Positions 26,388-38,570 of a DNA stretch of 64,000 bases are shown piece after piece. The position numbers were made by a program, and so were the translations under genes. The stretch covers positions 46,685,001-46,749,000 of the forward strand of contig NC_060214.1 of NCBI RefSeq assembly GCF_021130785.1, written 5' to 3'. The notes beneath the pieces are model-generated. The model was not told where the DNA came from. It ran no database searches and saw only the letters and a program-made list of their open reading frames with translations. The first letter of the stretch is position 1. Every line of letters begins with the position of its first letter. This stretch comes from Homalodisca vitripennis (Eukaryota; Arthropoda; Insecta; Hemiptera; Cicadellidae).

Positions 26388-28740
26388 ATGTATTCATCGA
26401 CACTCAAGTCCTCTCAGCTCAACAAACTACATCAACTGAAACAAAAAGTAAGGTTAATATCTAATGATATACAATTTTTGAAAAAATGTAAGAAAAACAA
26501 AAATATTTTCCTAAATTTATTAAAATATCGATTCCAATAAAAAAATTCTGTAACAGAAAAAGTTCTTCATAATGCTTAAAGTTAACTGGTTAAATCTTGA
26601 AATTAAATATTTGTATTCAAAACAATCGAATTTTGAACTCCAAGCATTCGAGCTCCATCTAGAAATCACTATAAAAATTTGAATAACATTGAATTCCCTA
26701 TTTTTTCATATGAAAATATACAATGATTCTAGAAAGTATTGAATACAAACACAAACATAAACTAGAAAAACTCCGAAAAGAAGTTCAATACACTTCTTGG
26801 AAAAAACCCGAAACACTAAAAGATTGCTTGAAAATAATTTTTCAAACCCTACGTTAGTTGAAAATTTATCATCATGTACATTTTTCAGTTGCAGAGTTAT
26901 CCATCTTGAATAAAGGTTTAAAACTTTAGCATTAAACCATTTAATGAGCAGGAAGATGTATTTGTATGATGTTGAATCAAACATCAAATTCTTAAATAAT
27001 GACCAAAGGAATGCTATTAGAAATGACGTAAATTCATCTTTTCTTAAAAATTAAAACGAAACAATGTACAAAAAATATTTCAAAACTACCTCAAGAATCA
27101 TTTAGAAATAAAAATAATATAATAAATTCATTAAAAAAGCAAAGAAGTTTTCTACCTAAAAGCAGGATAAAAGTAAACACAATCGTTATCTTAGATAAAA
27201 AGTGAATATTACTCAAGAGTTTCAAAACATGCTTAAAGACCCTTATGAAGAATTCAAAAAGAATCCTTTAAATCAATATATTGCATCAGTTACAGCCTCA
27301 TTAAAACACTGCAAGACAATCATATCCAAAGAAATTTTAAAATCACTTACTGTATCAAACCCAGTCATCCCAAGATTGTACTGTCTTCCAAAAACACACA
27401 AACCTGGTAATAAAATGAGGCCCATTAGTTTCGTGCATAAATTCTCCTTCTTATAAGATATCAAAATGGTTAGTGCAGGAGTTTCAACAATTTCAATTTC
27501 CTCCCACTTTCTCCATTAAAGATAGGTATGATTTTATAAACTCCACACGAGATTTTAAAGATCAAAGAAGATGAATATCTTGTATCGTTTGATATTGAAT
27601 CACTATATCCAAACGTACCAATTAAAGATACTATCAAAATCATAAAAGACTGGCTGATTTCCTTAAATTTAGAAACAACGATTGTTAACGAATACATATA
27701 ATTTAGTAAATCTTAGTATGTCCCAAAATGTGTTTCAATTTCAAGAAAAATATTACAAACAGTTTGATGGTACTGCCATGGGAAAATCCCACTTTCGTGT
27801 TTTATTGCAAACATATTTTTAAGTAAATTTGAAACCCATGCAAAGGAAACAATGGATTATTTTCCCAGAATCTGGAAGCGATATGTTGACAATATTTTTG
27901 CTGTTTTCGACAAGAAACAACAATCTTCAAAATTTTATCGATTCTCTCAACTCCTTTTATCCTTCTATCAAATTCACTTGTGAAATAGAAAATGAAAATC
28001 AACTCCCATTTCTCGATTTATTAATCATGAAAAATACGAATGGCCATTTTGAATTCGATATATACAGAAAACCAACACAAAAATGACAGATTCATTCCAG
28101 TTGATTCATTTCATCCCCCATCACAAAAAAGAGCAGCTTTTCACAATTTAATCCATCGGCTTTTACATACTCCATTATCAACAGAAAATTATAAAAAAGA
28201 AGTTAAGAAAAATAAAGGAAACTGCTTTTATTTAATGGCTACAAAACTAACATGATTGACAATATGATAAAAAAGAAAAAGAAAATTATTGAAAGAAATT
28301 CTAGAACAACCTTATATCAAATCAAAAGTAAAGAACCTGAAAAATGGATATCTGTTTCCTACAAACAATCTAATCTACAGATATTACTAAAAGTTTTAAG
28401 AAACATGCCAATATTAATGTATCTACCAATTCCAAAATTAAATTAAAGAATATATTAGGAAATCCCAAGAATAAAATTAATGAAAGAAGAAAAATCTGGA
28501 ATTTATCAAATTAATTGTGACAATTGCGATTTAAAATACATTGGCCAAACAAAAAGAAAGTTAAAACAGAGAGCTAAGGAACATAGGGCATGTTTAAAAT
28601 ACCAACAGGAAGAAAGATCAGCCATGGCAAAACATGCACTTCAAACATGGACACTCTTTTTCAAATGCAAAATTATTAAAAGAAGTACAAAATACAAAAT
28701 TCCTTGATGCATATGAAACAATTTTTATAAAAAAAGAACC
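26388..28740 (+). pseudogene. Penelope-like RT with GIY-YIG endonuclease (copy 2)
   Basis: The first ATG after the terminus (26388) opens a frame with a helical, basic N-terminus (LNKLHQLKQKVRLI, then FLKKCKKNK) of the kind found in PLE proteins. The domain order then repeats that of copy 1: RT motifs between about 27170 and 28080, including RYVDN at 27879-27893 with the same Asp-to-Asn change, and the GIY-YIG domain (28480-28600) with a CDNC pair. More than ten frameshifts break it. The terminal stop used by copy 1 is changed here (aacaacgaac at about 28755), another sign of lost constraint or of sequence error. Confidence 0.88.
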
Positions 28741-28951
28741 AAAATAATCTGGTAAACAACGAACCTGGACCTTTTCAAAAATTCACCGTTACTTTATTTG
28801 ATTTAACTAAATATAAACTTTATTTTTTATATATACATATAACATACTGTGCTGTCATAGAATATTACCTCTTTGTATTTTTAATGACATATGTTTTTAT
28901 TTAGTACAAAATTGTTTATGTTACTATTGTTATTATTACTTTCATTCAGTT

Positions 28952-28995
28952 GTGTGAGTCCGAAGATGTACTCATTGAGTACGAAAGGCCTCACA
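28952..28995 (+). ncRNA. Hammerhead-like motif (PLE copy 2)
   Basis: The same structure and sequence as at 26268-26311: GTGAG at 28954-28958, CGAAGA core, GTACTC/GAGTAC stem, GAAA, then CTCAC ending at 28994. It lies about 40 bp before the element end. Confidence 0.65.
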
Positions 28996-29034
28996 AAAAT
29001 AAAAAACTTTATGTTATTGGAGAGTTTGTTTGAA

Positions 29035-30933
29035 TTAATAATGATTATATTTTAGAAATATTGTTAAGGTTTGAAAACATTCTATAATATGTTAGCATCG
29101 GTCTGAATATGAATTGGTGTATGCTTGAATTAGATTTGGAATAATTTACGAATTAACAAGACAATGAAGTCTGGCGACGATTTTTTCCTACAAAAATTAA
29201 AATCTTCTGAATTTAAATGTTTGTTTTCTCGATTCTTTTATTGTTCTTATGAACTATGTTTTTGATGTTTACAATAATTCAGCTGTGTGACAATAAACAA
29301 CGTTTTACTTACATTCATATCATGAAAAGAGTAGGATAAATATCATGGATGGTATTGAGGTCTACTAGGTCTACAATTCAAGCCTTAAATACTCAAGCGA
29401 TTAGATTGTGATGTGAGGTATCAGTGAGACATGACTTGTTACCAAGGTCAAGGGTCAAGCACTGCCAAATAACAGTGAGTATCGTTCTATTACACGACCC
29501 ACAGACTCGACATTGCTTATCACAACAGTTATCGAACTGCATGCCCCACCAGCCCATGGGTCATCAAATCCACTTCCATGTTTCATCGCTCATTTGGTAT
29601 ATCCATATTTGATTTATCTTCTATATGTGTACCAGATATATTGTTCCTTACTTTTTTTCATAGATAAATACAATTATCCTCAAGGATAATGATCAACTTA
29701 GTAATTATTGTTTCGTGTGTAAAAATTCCTCTTCCTAAATTTATTTCAGTTCACGACACATGATTGGGCAATATTTTTGTATTTGGCAAATAATTTAAAT
29801 AATAGATTTCTTACAAATTCATCCATTGTACTTTGTATCGAGTCTCTTAGCTGACACTATTAAACACATAACTGCATGTACTATATTATTATAACATCGT
29901 ATTTTGATAGAAATTTATTTCAAATTGAACATGTTAAAATCAGTTATTCTTCAAAAATAAGATAATACATTGTATATGCTCGATCAAGTACATTATATAC
30001 GTCTGCCACCTACAACCATTATAAAGAAATACTCTACCTTTCCCTAATTGTCTCCCTACATAAACCAATAAAAAATCAAATTATTTAGATTTTCAATTTA
30101 AAACTATCACAATATATGAATAACAGTTTGCAAGTCAGTGACCATGATTAGCTCGGTAACATCATTAAACTTACCGTATTACACAATTATATATAAATAC
30201 ATGAAACATGAAACCACTCACAATGCAGCTATGTCTAAAACTCAAAACATTAAAAAACTGCGAATTTCGCCGATTTTTCTAAATTTCAATTTATTTTCAC
30301 CTGCAATAAATATACATGACAGCTCTAAACACGCTTAAAAATTATATATACGGTTTATTCACTGGTTGTATTTAAAGTTAGATGGAAAAAAGCATTACAT
30401 CTGCTTTAGTTTAGTGGCAGAAAATACATTGAGCTAATAATGTTATTAGTAATGGCGGATAATTCATTTTTGATCACTTCCTTTCGACTGTTTAAGCCAC
30501 ACTTTTTAATACAACGTGTCTGAAAATTCGAAAACCATAAACGATAAATATCTTTATAACCTTCTCTGAATGTTCTGGAACATTTTTTATAGCGATAAAC
30601 ATTTATAATCTTAAAGATTGCGAAGCAACATAGTCTGTTATACAACTAATAACCTGAATATTATGAAATAAGTGTGTTATGAAAATGTAAATGAACTTTT
30701 GTGTTCATATTTAATTAAATGAAAAGAATAAATCTGCTCTTTCTGTCTAGTTCTCCACCAGATTTGGCAAGTAATCATATTATTTAAAGTTTACTGAAAC
30801 GTAATTTATACCATTAACTATGCGATACTGTCATTTTGTGCATGTTATTTCTTTCGAATAAAGTACTCTATAGATAATCTTTTTCTAGTACTACAAAACA
30901 CGTAGCAGATCTATAGTAGAAAGGGTGAGTTTT
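29035..30933 (+). other. Segment H: 1.9-kb unknown DNA attached to the PLE
   Basis: It begins with TTAATAATGATTATATT right after the PLE terminus. The same AATAATGATTATATT occurs at 21196-21210, just outside the left arm, and could be a target-site duplication. Open frames at 29424-29612, 30138-30338 and 30406-30645 show no known motif. In the inverted arm, H is followed by a PLE 5' end, so it lies between PLE sequences on that side. It may be host DNA caught between tandem PLE copies or an extra part of the element. Confidence 0.6.
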
Positions 30934-31766
30934 TTCTCCAACTGAATGAGGGGCCATTGTTGGCTTGGATACTACAAATATGACTACTTTTAAAAAAAAA
31001 TGTCTTTGTTTTTAAAGTCATTTTTTAATATTTACATAAATGAACTCCTGCAAATTTACATTATTGCTGTAAACTGTGACGAAACACTTTACAATTTTTA
31101 CTGTTACACATGAAAATTATTTTCAAGGCTCATTTATTCAAGAGTTTTCGATTGTATTTCCCCTAATAACTGATATGTGGTAGGTAAAATCACAGAGATT
31201 CCTTAAGGAATTAACTATTTCCTATCGAAAATCATTTTAATAAATATTACTGTTGCATGGTAAAAATTGCAATCTACCACAATATTTGAAGTTAGTGGTA
31301 GTTTTATTATTTATAAGTCTAAAAATAGAATTTCATTGTTAGGTTCCTGCTAGATTTATATCTTACAAAAGACGTCCTCTAGGCTATTACAATGGCAAGT
31401 ATCTCTTCGCATTTCGATAATTTCCCCGGATACCAGTATATAGGTCGTGTACAGGCCAACAGGACTTCATCCCTCTGCATGTATAGTTTGACATAAACCC
31501 TACTCACTGACCACAGGCCTTGTAGTATAAATCCCGATGGACAACTTGACATGTAGGTCAACTACCCATCAAGAATATTACATTCTTCGTTAAGTTATGT
31601 TTTATCTGAACTAATGAAACTAAACATTCACATTCCATTGGGTTGATCGTACAAAATAGATTTTTTTATTTATAATTAACCTGCCAAGCCGTGTAGGTTT
31701 CCATCCGTGCGATGGTATATTGACCTATCTGTATATTCATATGTGCACGTCTGTGCAATAACTCTT
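30934..31766. other. No gene recognised
   Basis: AT-rich DNA. The 60-codon frame at 31379-31561 has no motif support. Confidence 0.5.
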
Positions 31767-32055
31767 AATAGAAACGTACTATATATCTGAAAATCGGTAA
31801 ATTGGTTATCCTTGGTCCAAAGATCACTATTCGTTCTTGGGGGCCAACGGATAGTCCTTCCTTTTGTCTGCCTTTTTATGTAGCTGAATTTATGCGTGAT
31901 AAATATTAATAGAAACGTACTAGGGATCTGAAATTCGGTAAATTGGTACGCCTTAGTCCAAAGATCGCTGTTCATTCTGGAGGCCAACGGGTAGTCCTTC
32001 CTTCTGTCTCCCTTTGTATTTAGCTGAATGGTATGTGTAATAGCTCCTGATAGAA
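31767..32055. repeat. 141-bp tandem repeat, two units
   Basis: Two units start at 31767 and 31908 with AATAGAAACGTACTA. Both carry GGTAAATTGGT, CCAAAGATC and GGCCAACGG followed by TAGTCCTTCCTT. A partial third start is seen near 32040. The repeat is open across its length on the minus strand (31676-32077), and in that frame the 47-codon unit repeats RTNSDLWTK. This might be a chance result of the 141-bp period being divisible by three. Confidence 0.8.
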
Positions 32056-33736
32056 AGAATCCAGAATTAAAAAACAAACATTGGATTCAAGGTCAAAATT
32101 TCAGAGGATAGTTTACCTGCCTGGCTGTCTGTACGAAAACGTTTGATGGGAATGTTCAAGATACTGAAAACATATTTCATAGATTTCTCTTATTTCATAG
32201 GAGAACCGTACTGGGTTTGAGGTCAAAACGCCAAAGAGAATTTCAACGGTAGTCTGGTGGTCTGTACGCTTCCTCTTTCATAATGTACTATCGGGAAATT
32301 CGATACCCCGCTGTATCGGCCTATTATTTTGAACTAATAAATAATTAAGCCGAGAAACGTTAAGCTGATCGTGTCTTATTTTTGTTAACTTAGGATACAG
32401 TGAAAACAGACGAGAAAGATAAACGTTTTTACTTTATTTCAAGTCGTTCAAATTAATTGTGAACGAGCTAACCTATAGTGTTAGCAAATAATGACTGCGG
32501 TTAAGTCCATGTAGACCGGTCGCTTTATATATTTGGATAAGCGCCAAGGATACATCACTCATAAGGCTAGAACATGTTCATTCCTGTTTGTCTCTCTATC
32601 TGTTTGCACGATCACTCAAAAACGAACTGACCTTATAAACATGAAAAATGAATGAAGCCTAACTTTTAATTAACCAACATCGAGTTTTATTATTTTAATT
32701 AACCCTCACTTCATGGGATTTTGCATACTATTTATGAATATGTTTACATTGGTCTTATAGCTAAGCATTTTGGCAAGGAACTCAGCCAATAAATACAAAA
32801 TAGTTACTTACTGAATAAATAAAATTTCAAAAAAACGCAATATATCATGAAGAGATTTAACTTGTAGCATATTAACTCATGAAGGTAAATCATACCTACA
32901 TATCCAACATTAGGAGATTTTAATTCTACTCTTTTTGTAATTTTAACTTTAATAAAATCTATATAAATGTACACAAATTTGAGTATTACTTAAGATCATT
33001 TTTGTAGTAATTGCCATGTTAAATTAAATTTTAGTTTTATAATATATCGATTTTTTATTGAAAGTAGTGTATGAAATATAATATTTAAATGTTACTATAT
33101 TAGCCCTAAAGTCTGAGCCGGCCACGGCTGCGCATTATGTAATGCCTCGTGGCCTTTGGTGATCACTCACACAAGTATCAAGCTCTCCTACGGTAACCAC
33201 AGTTGAGTAACAAGAAATCCTATAACAACTCTATTAATAGTATGGAACTGCTAATCCCAATGCTGTAACGTATGCATTTTTTTACAATGTACGGAGCTGT
33301 TGGATATCCTCATCAATATTCTACATCAACAGTACCTGATTTTTTTCTAGCTTGGGATTAATTCCCTAAGGTCTCGAAATCTTAAATTCCAGATACGTTC
33401 CATTTTCAGTTAAAATCCCAATTATTCGGTTATATTTTTTATACAAACGTAACATTATGTTTCTCTAAAGAATAAAAAATACAATTCAAATCTGACAGTG
33501 AAAGTAGGGTTTCCCAAATAATTACAGAAATTATTTTAGTTTATAATCTTTTAGATAATAAACTAATAACTCTATAGATTTTTTTCATTCGAATTATACA
33601 TGCAACAAAATAACCAAATACAGTTCAACACGCTGTAGTACCAGCTAATCACTGGAGCTGGTTCTAAAAGCTAATTAACTTAATAGCTATACCTCAATAA
33701 GCGGTTCCCATTGTAGTAACGTCACAAAGTACGCGA

Positions 33737-33855
33737 TGACGTCATTCAACCGTGTGTCTGTTGACTGCTGTAACTGCGGTTGTGAAAGCCACACATTGAC
33801 TGCCGATATAAACCTCCCCCTACCAAGAAGTTATTCTCTACGCAACAATATCAGT
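33737..33855 (+). promoter_or_regulatory. Promoter-like cluster (CRE, TATA, initiator)
   Basis: A perfect CRE palindrome TGACGTCA (33737-33744) is preceded by a half site (AACGTCAC, about 33717). TATAAA follows at 33807-33812, and an arthropod-type initiator TCAGT at 33851-33855, in a patch richer in GC than its surroundings. The TATA-to-initiator distance (about 44 bp) is longer than the usual 30 or so, and no downstream coding frame was recognised. Confidence 0.3.
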
Positions 33856-35887
33856 CAATCATCCGTAGGGATCTGTTAGTATATTTTAAATTGGAGATCT
33901 AATCTCAATTCTCGACTGGCTTCGCAATCAAATCATACATTTGAAATGTAATTTCTGATTCAGTTATATTGTTTCAGTTAGTTGTTAATTATTCTGAAAT
34001 GACAGTGATTAAGGAAGAAAAATAGTGTATGTATTATTTCACATGTTTTTATAATAAAATCACAGACATAAATTTAATAATTGCTCTGTTAAAATTACAT
34101 AAAACTGAAGTTTCTTTGTAATTAGCCTTAATAGTCTGTATTTAAGTTGAACTTATAAAACTATTGAAATAGTCTAAAATATATAACTATTTGAGTAAAA
34201 CACGTAAAGTTAAATTAAACCATTACATTAACCATTACAGTATAAAACATATATTAAGTTATTACTATACCACTATAAAAGTTTAAAAATATTTATTTTT
34301 CTCGTAAAAAAATACTAAATATATAACAGAAGGGTTTAATTATTGTGACACACTAATAAACGTTTACATACGGCTGGATATGCATAATCCGTACAGTGTA
34401 TGTATATTTTAAAACTAATATTACAACGTATAGTACATAAATTTCAAGTATCTTATTGTTAAATCTACGATGATATAAATACAAATTGCCTAATATTGCA
34501 TGTAAATTTTGTGAATATACAAATAGATACTTTGCGAAAAGAATACTTATATTTTAAGGAGAATAATTCTGCCACTGGCAAACCCGATATTTAGTGATTT
34601 AGTTACATTTCAGATAGCATCGATCGATTTAGAGTCTTCAACACAACTAACGAGTGTTGTTGTCGCGTCTTAAAAATATGCCTAAAACGTATTGTTATTA
34701 ATACAAATAAAAATAGAAATGTCCTATTTACTAATATAATAAACGTTCTTCTATTAATTTGGGGGAATTAACCATTCTGTAACGAACAAATATTTTTACA
34801 ACTCGTGAACTGCAGCAGCTGCGTATATATGACATATCAACTGGACCACATAGTTATTTTTATTGTACTAATCACATGTTGTTTCTAACACATTTAAGTA
34901 TATTTAAGTAGTATTAAGTGTATCTTTTAGCGTTGTTTAGAACGATTGTTGTGTTGAGCTATAACAGAATTTCACAACAATAGGCCGTAATTTTGAAGTG
35001 GCTTTAAGAATATAAAATGTTTTAATATAATTTATTTTGCATTACTATAATCTTGAGATGAAATTATTGGAAAATAATTAGTATCTAGACTGTATCAGCA
35101 AATAAGAAAATTTACATTTTGCCAAGTTGCGATTCCAGCTATCTTTACTTGTACTTCTAATTTTTCTACCATCATATATATTTACCATTTTCCAATAAAT
35201 AATAAATATTATGTTTTACTCTCTTTATGTTTATAGATAATTTTCTATTAGCATTTAAAATGTTTTACATTTAAACCATGACTTCATTATGTTGTTGCTC
35301 ACTACACTTTTGTGATTGCATTCAGAATACTAATATACAGCTCACTTTAAAGGAAGCCGTTCCATGAAAATTTCTGAATATAATATAATTAATTTATAAT
35401 GTAGATGTGGCAATAACAAATTTAAAAAAATATATTTTTAAGTACAAGAAATAATCCGTCACAGAGAAACATTTTACTGCCAATTGTAGGGTTTAGTATT
35501 ATTATGTCGACCTCAATTACAATTAATTCTAAACATCTTTCTGAGCTTATACCATCTGCACATGCCGAATGAGGCAGATTACTCCATGGAATATAGTTAC
35601 TGAAACAAAAAAAAACTTACCTTCTTCGTATTTAGGAGAACCTCCATATTTTGACCCCAAATAATTCGGGAAGTTAGATTTAACAAACAAAAAGACACCA
35701 AAAACTTAATCAGCTCAAATATCAAGTTATGTCTTACATTACATCTATCAATATCTCTCTTAAAAGCTATTGAGGAAAGGTATGTACAATACAAATCTTT
35801 ACAAAGTTTTGTTGCATTACGGCATATTGACCTTCCGTATTTGTTGTACATTCTTAGTGAATGAGTTTTTTCACCTTTATAAAACAA
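33856..35887. other. AT-rich DNA with no recognised gene
   Basis: No motif-supported frame. The frames near 35600-35960 are spurious or overlap the Helitron end. Confidence 0.5.
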
Positions 35888-35916
35888 CTAGCAGAATACC
35901 CGTGCTTCGCTACGGG
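35888..35916 (-). terminator. Helitron 3' terminal hairpin and CTAG end
   Basis: The minus strand reads CCCGT, an 8-base loop AGCGAAGC, ACGGG, then TATTCTG and CTAG, followed by a host T. A short hairpin about ten bases before CTRR, with insertion before T, is the defining 3' end of Helitrons, acting as the rolling-circle terminator. This fixes the element end at 35888. Confidence 0.9.
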
Positions 35917-36147
35917 AAAATTATTGATGAATCTTACTGCAGGATTTCAGGAGTTCTATAAACGCAAATTAATTATATGAGTTTTCATATTATTAACTCG
36001 CCGTTTTTCTCAATACTTTTGCTTCAATGTTTTTAACTCCTCCTTTTTAAATGTTCTTGTACTGATTGTACCTAACTCAATACTTTAACAGTCACTGGAT
36101 TATATCACAACAGTTATTAAATCATAATTTGGATTGCTTTACGGAAC

Positions 36148-37475
36148 TTACAATTCTTCTTTGTAGACAACATTCTTTGTTTTTACGCGAGGCTGAATGA
36201 TAGTTAAACTATCAGCAGAGCTAACTCGCGAGCAAGCGACATATAACTGGCCATGAGAGAAGCAGTCTTCCCTTAGATCAACAACGGCCATTTTTAAGGA
36301 CTGCCCTTGCGACTTATTTATCGTCATATCAAAGCAGAGTTTGACAGAGAACTGTAGTCTTTTAAACTTAAAATGGTAATCCGATGGAATTAAGGGAATG
36401 GGTGGGATAAAAAACCTCTTCCCCCTGGCCCCATCCAGTGTATATTACGGCTTGTATAACGTGTCTGTGCAACGCTTTTATTTGTAGCCTAGTTCCGTTG
36501 CAGAGCTTAGGTGGAACCAGGTTCCTAAGGAACATTATTGGAGCTCCAACTTTGAGGTAAAGATGATGTGGTGGAATGCCTGGAGGATTAAGCGTGTGCA
36601 CGAACTCTACTGGGTAGTGTACCGCATCTTCTATTTCCACCACAGAGTCCACCGACTGGTAATGGACAATCTCAGATGGCAGTTTTTCCAATAATAGGCT
36701 ATTATTACTTTCAGCAGTGTCATTTTTAGGTGCAAGGATAGCTCTTTATTTAAACCAAAGCAAGTCTTTTAATTCGAAATTTTTTTTTAATCTGCATAAA
36801 TATTTTCAATCAATATTTTCAAATCACATACTACTTCACACAAATCCTTTGGAATATTGACTTCGTCATTTTCTTCAGGCAAATTTTCATTGCCTATCTC
36901 TAAAAGTAAACTTGAAAACTCGCCTGCCTTTAAACTGCCTTTAAGATGAATCAAATTGATTTTCAAGGAACAAACTTGGACTTTAGGCCAAAGAACTGAT
37001 CTCTTCACACAGGCTTTTCTTCATCAGCTCGAGTTCCTCTTGGTACAACAGCCAAAGTCTGTCTTAAGTCTCCAGCCATTAAAAGCGTGACTCCACCCAT
37101 ACGTTTTCTGTTACATCTGATGTCCTGAAGAGTCCTATCTAAAGCTTCAATTGCTCTCTTGTGGGCCATTGTGCACTCGTCCCAAATAATCAGTTTACAC
37201 ATCTTGAGAACCTCCGCTATATCGCTTTGTTTCGATATATTACATAGTGGGGTTTCAGAGTGGTTTAAGTTTAAAGGCATTTTGAAGGCAGAGTGAGCTG
37301 GCTTCCCTCCTTCCTACAAAGTCGCAGCTATACCTGATGAAGCGACGGCAATAGCAATTATCTTTCCTAACAGTGGCCAGAATTAAATTTATTAAAAATG
37401 TTTTTACTGTACCACCTGGTGCGTCAAGAAAGAACAGTCTTCCAGCTTCTGTCTCAACGCTAACCATTACTTTAT
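36148..37475 (-). pseudogene. Helitron helicase (PIF1-like), C-terminal two thirds
   Basis: The helicase unwinds DNA during rolling-circle transposition. From the insertion at 37476 onwards: GRLFFLDAPGGTVKTFLI, the Walker A motif with Val in place of the Gly before Lys (about 37390-37445); LIIWDECTMAHK, Walker B (about 37170-37210); LLMAGDLRQTLAVVPRGT (motif III, about 37020-37080); LKVGAPIMFLRNL then LCNGTRL (about 36470-36560); MTINKSQGQSL (about 36300-36335); and HGQLYVACSRVSS (about 36215-36260). The stop is TAA at 36148-36150. Frameshifts near 37255, 37005, 36700 and 36365 and the Walker A change make it non-functional as read. Confidence 0.88.
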
Positions 37476-37980
37476 CATATACAGTTTTATTTATTTATTA
37501 AAATGAACGGCAATACACCTTTTTACAATATTTGGTTTCTTGATGACTACCATTTGCTCTTTACATCAATAAATTCAACAAAATTACATCCACATCATAA
37601 CTATAAATTAATCAGATCAACAAAACAGCTAAAACAATAACAAATTAACAGTAAACAACAAGAACAACAATGATCAATTAAAAATATAATATTCTTAAGG
37701 GAAAACGTAAGTAGACTATGTATAAATGTAACAATAATAGAAGTAACAAGAATAATTTTTTATAACAGTGACATCAGGCTATGTAACAATAAACTAATGA
37801 AGCTCATGCAGTATAGTGGCTGCCCTCCTCTTAAATGATGACAGGGGCATCCCAAAAAAATCCAGATCTGCAGAGACTGCATTTCCAATCCTCATCAATC
37901 TTGGAATAGCGCTGTGGTAAAGGTAGTTTGTCGAGAGATGATGGATGGTAAACAGCTGGAAATGTCTCGCTTTTCTGCTC
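37476..37980 (-). mobile_element. 5'-truncated LINE inserted in Helitron helicase
   Basis: The Helitron protein stops matching after KLNEEQK (near 37985) and resumes at VYDKVMVSVE (near 37475). Between them the minus strand reads, in one frame, PRLMRIGNAVSADLDFFGM then RRAATILHELH and a stop (37794). This resembles the last residues of a non-LTR reverse transcriptase, but the family is not certain. About 320 bp of AT-rich 3' UTR follow, ending in an AATAAATAAATAAAA tail. The tail and the 5' truncation are the marks of a LINE insertion. A target duplication was not clear. Confidence 0.7.
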
Positions 37981-37984
37981 TTCG

Positions 37985-38570
37985 TTAAGTTTTGGAATGG
38001 TGACAAACTCAGATAAATGCACACTGTTGTAACTAAGTTCTTTTATGTGCTCGCGGTTTAATGTAGAACTGTCGGAAGGTGGACTTGGAGAAGGAAGACT
38101 GAACTGCTCAAGTGTTTGGTGAGAAATTGAGGTCAACAAGTGTTCTAGTGAGAGTAGGCATTTGTTTTAAAAAGACGTTGTCTGATTCAAGTTGTACAGC
38201 TGTGATTTCACGTTCTACTCGTCTCTTGAAATCCTCTGACATACTGTCTTTGTGTTTATCCCAGAGCACCAAGGGGTTCGATACTTGGCAAAACACCAAA
38301 ATTACTGCGAAAAATTCTCTTATTTTTTAAATTGACTCTGACACAGCTGCTTCTTCCAAAGTAATGTCCCAATGATAGTCATCTTCAAGTAAACCTAACG
38401 CTCTGCACGCAGACTTGTAAGTAGACTGAACAATGAGAGATACTCTCTTAAGAGCATCGAAGCTCGTAGGACGTTTAACTTCATGAAGAAGAACGCGAAG
38501 ATAGTAGCATTGTACATTGTTACAGTGTATAGTGTAAACCCGACCAAGGACATGATCGTTTTTCACTCCT
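37985..38570 (-). pseudogene. Helitron linker between Rep and helicase
   Basis: The frame 38327-38566 contains YYLRVLLHEVKRPTSFDALK and ACRALGLLEDDYHWDITLEEA, the conserved stretch between Rep and helicase in animal Helitrons. The following frames (38108-38299, 37831-38139) continue with NPLVLWDKHKDSMSEDF and a proline-serine-rich segment, ending at the LINE insertion. Two frameshifts lie at about 38300 and 38120. Confidence 0.85.

Larger units (their letters stand above)
26351..29034 (+). mobile_element. Penelope-like element, copy 2 (near full length)
   Basis: The copy is about 2.68 kb and continues from the end of copy 1. It has the same 3' terminus (TTTGTTTGAA, 29025-29034) and an additional 5' region absent from copy 1. 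Compared with copy 1 it shows many single-base length differences in A and T runs, for example an extra A near 27046 and near 27132 and an extra T near 26883. These could be decay or residual long-read errors. Confidence 0.9.
28091..30933 (+). repeat. Right arm of the inverted duplication
   Basis: This arm comprises the 3' part of PLE copy 2 (28091-29034) and segment H (29035-30933). The arm breaks inside the element at the sequence TTCATTCCAG, and at the outer end at GGGTGAGTTTT. Confidence 0.9.
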
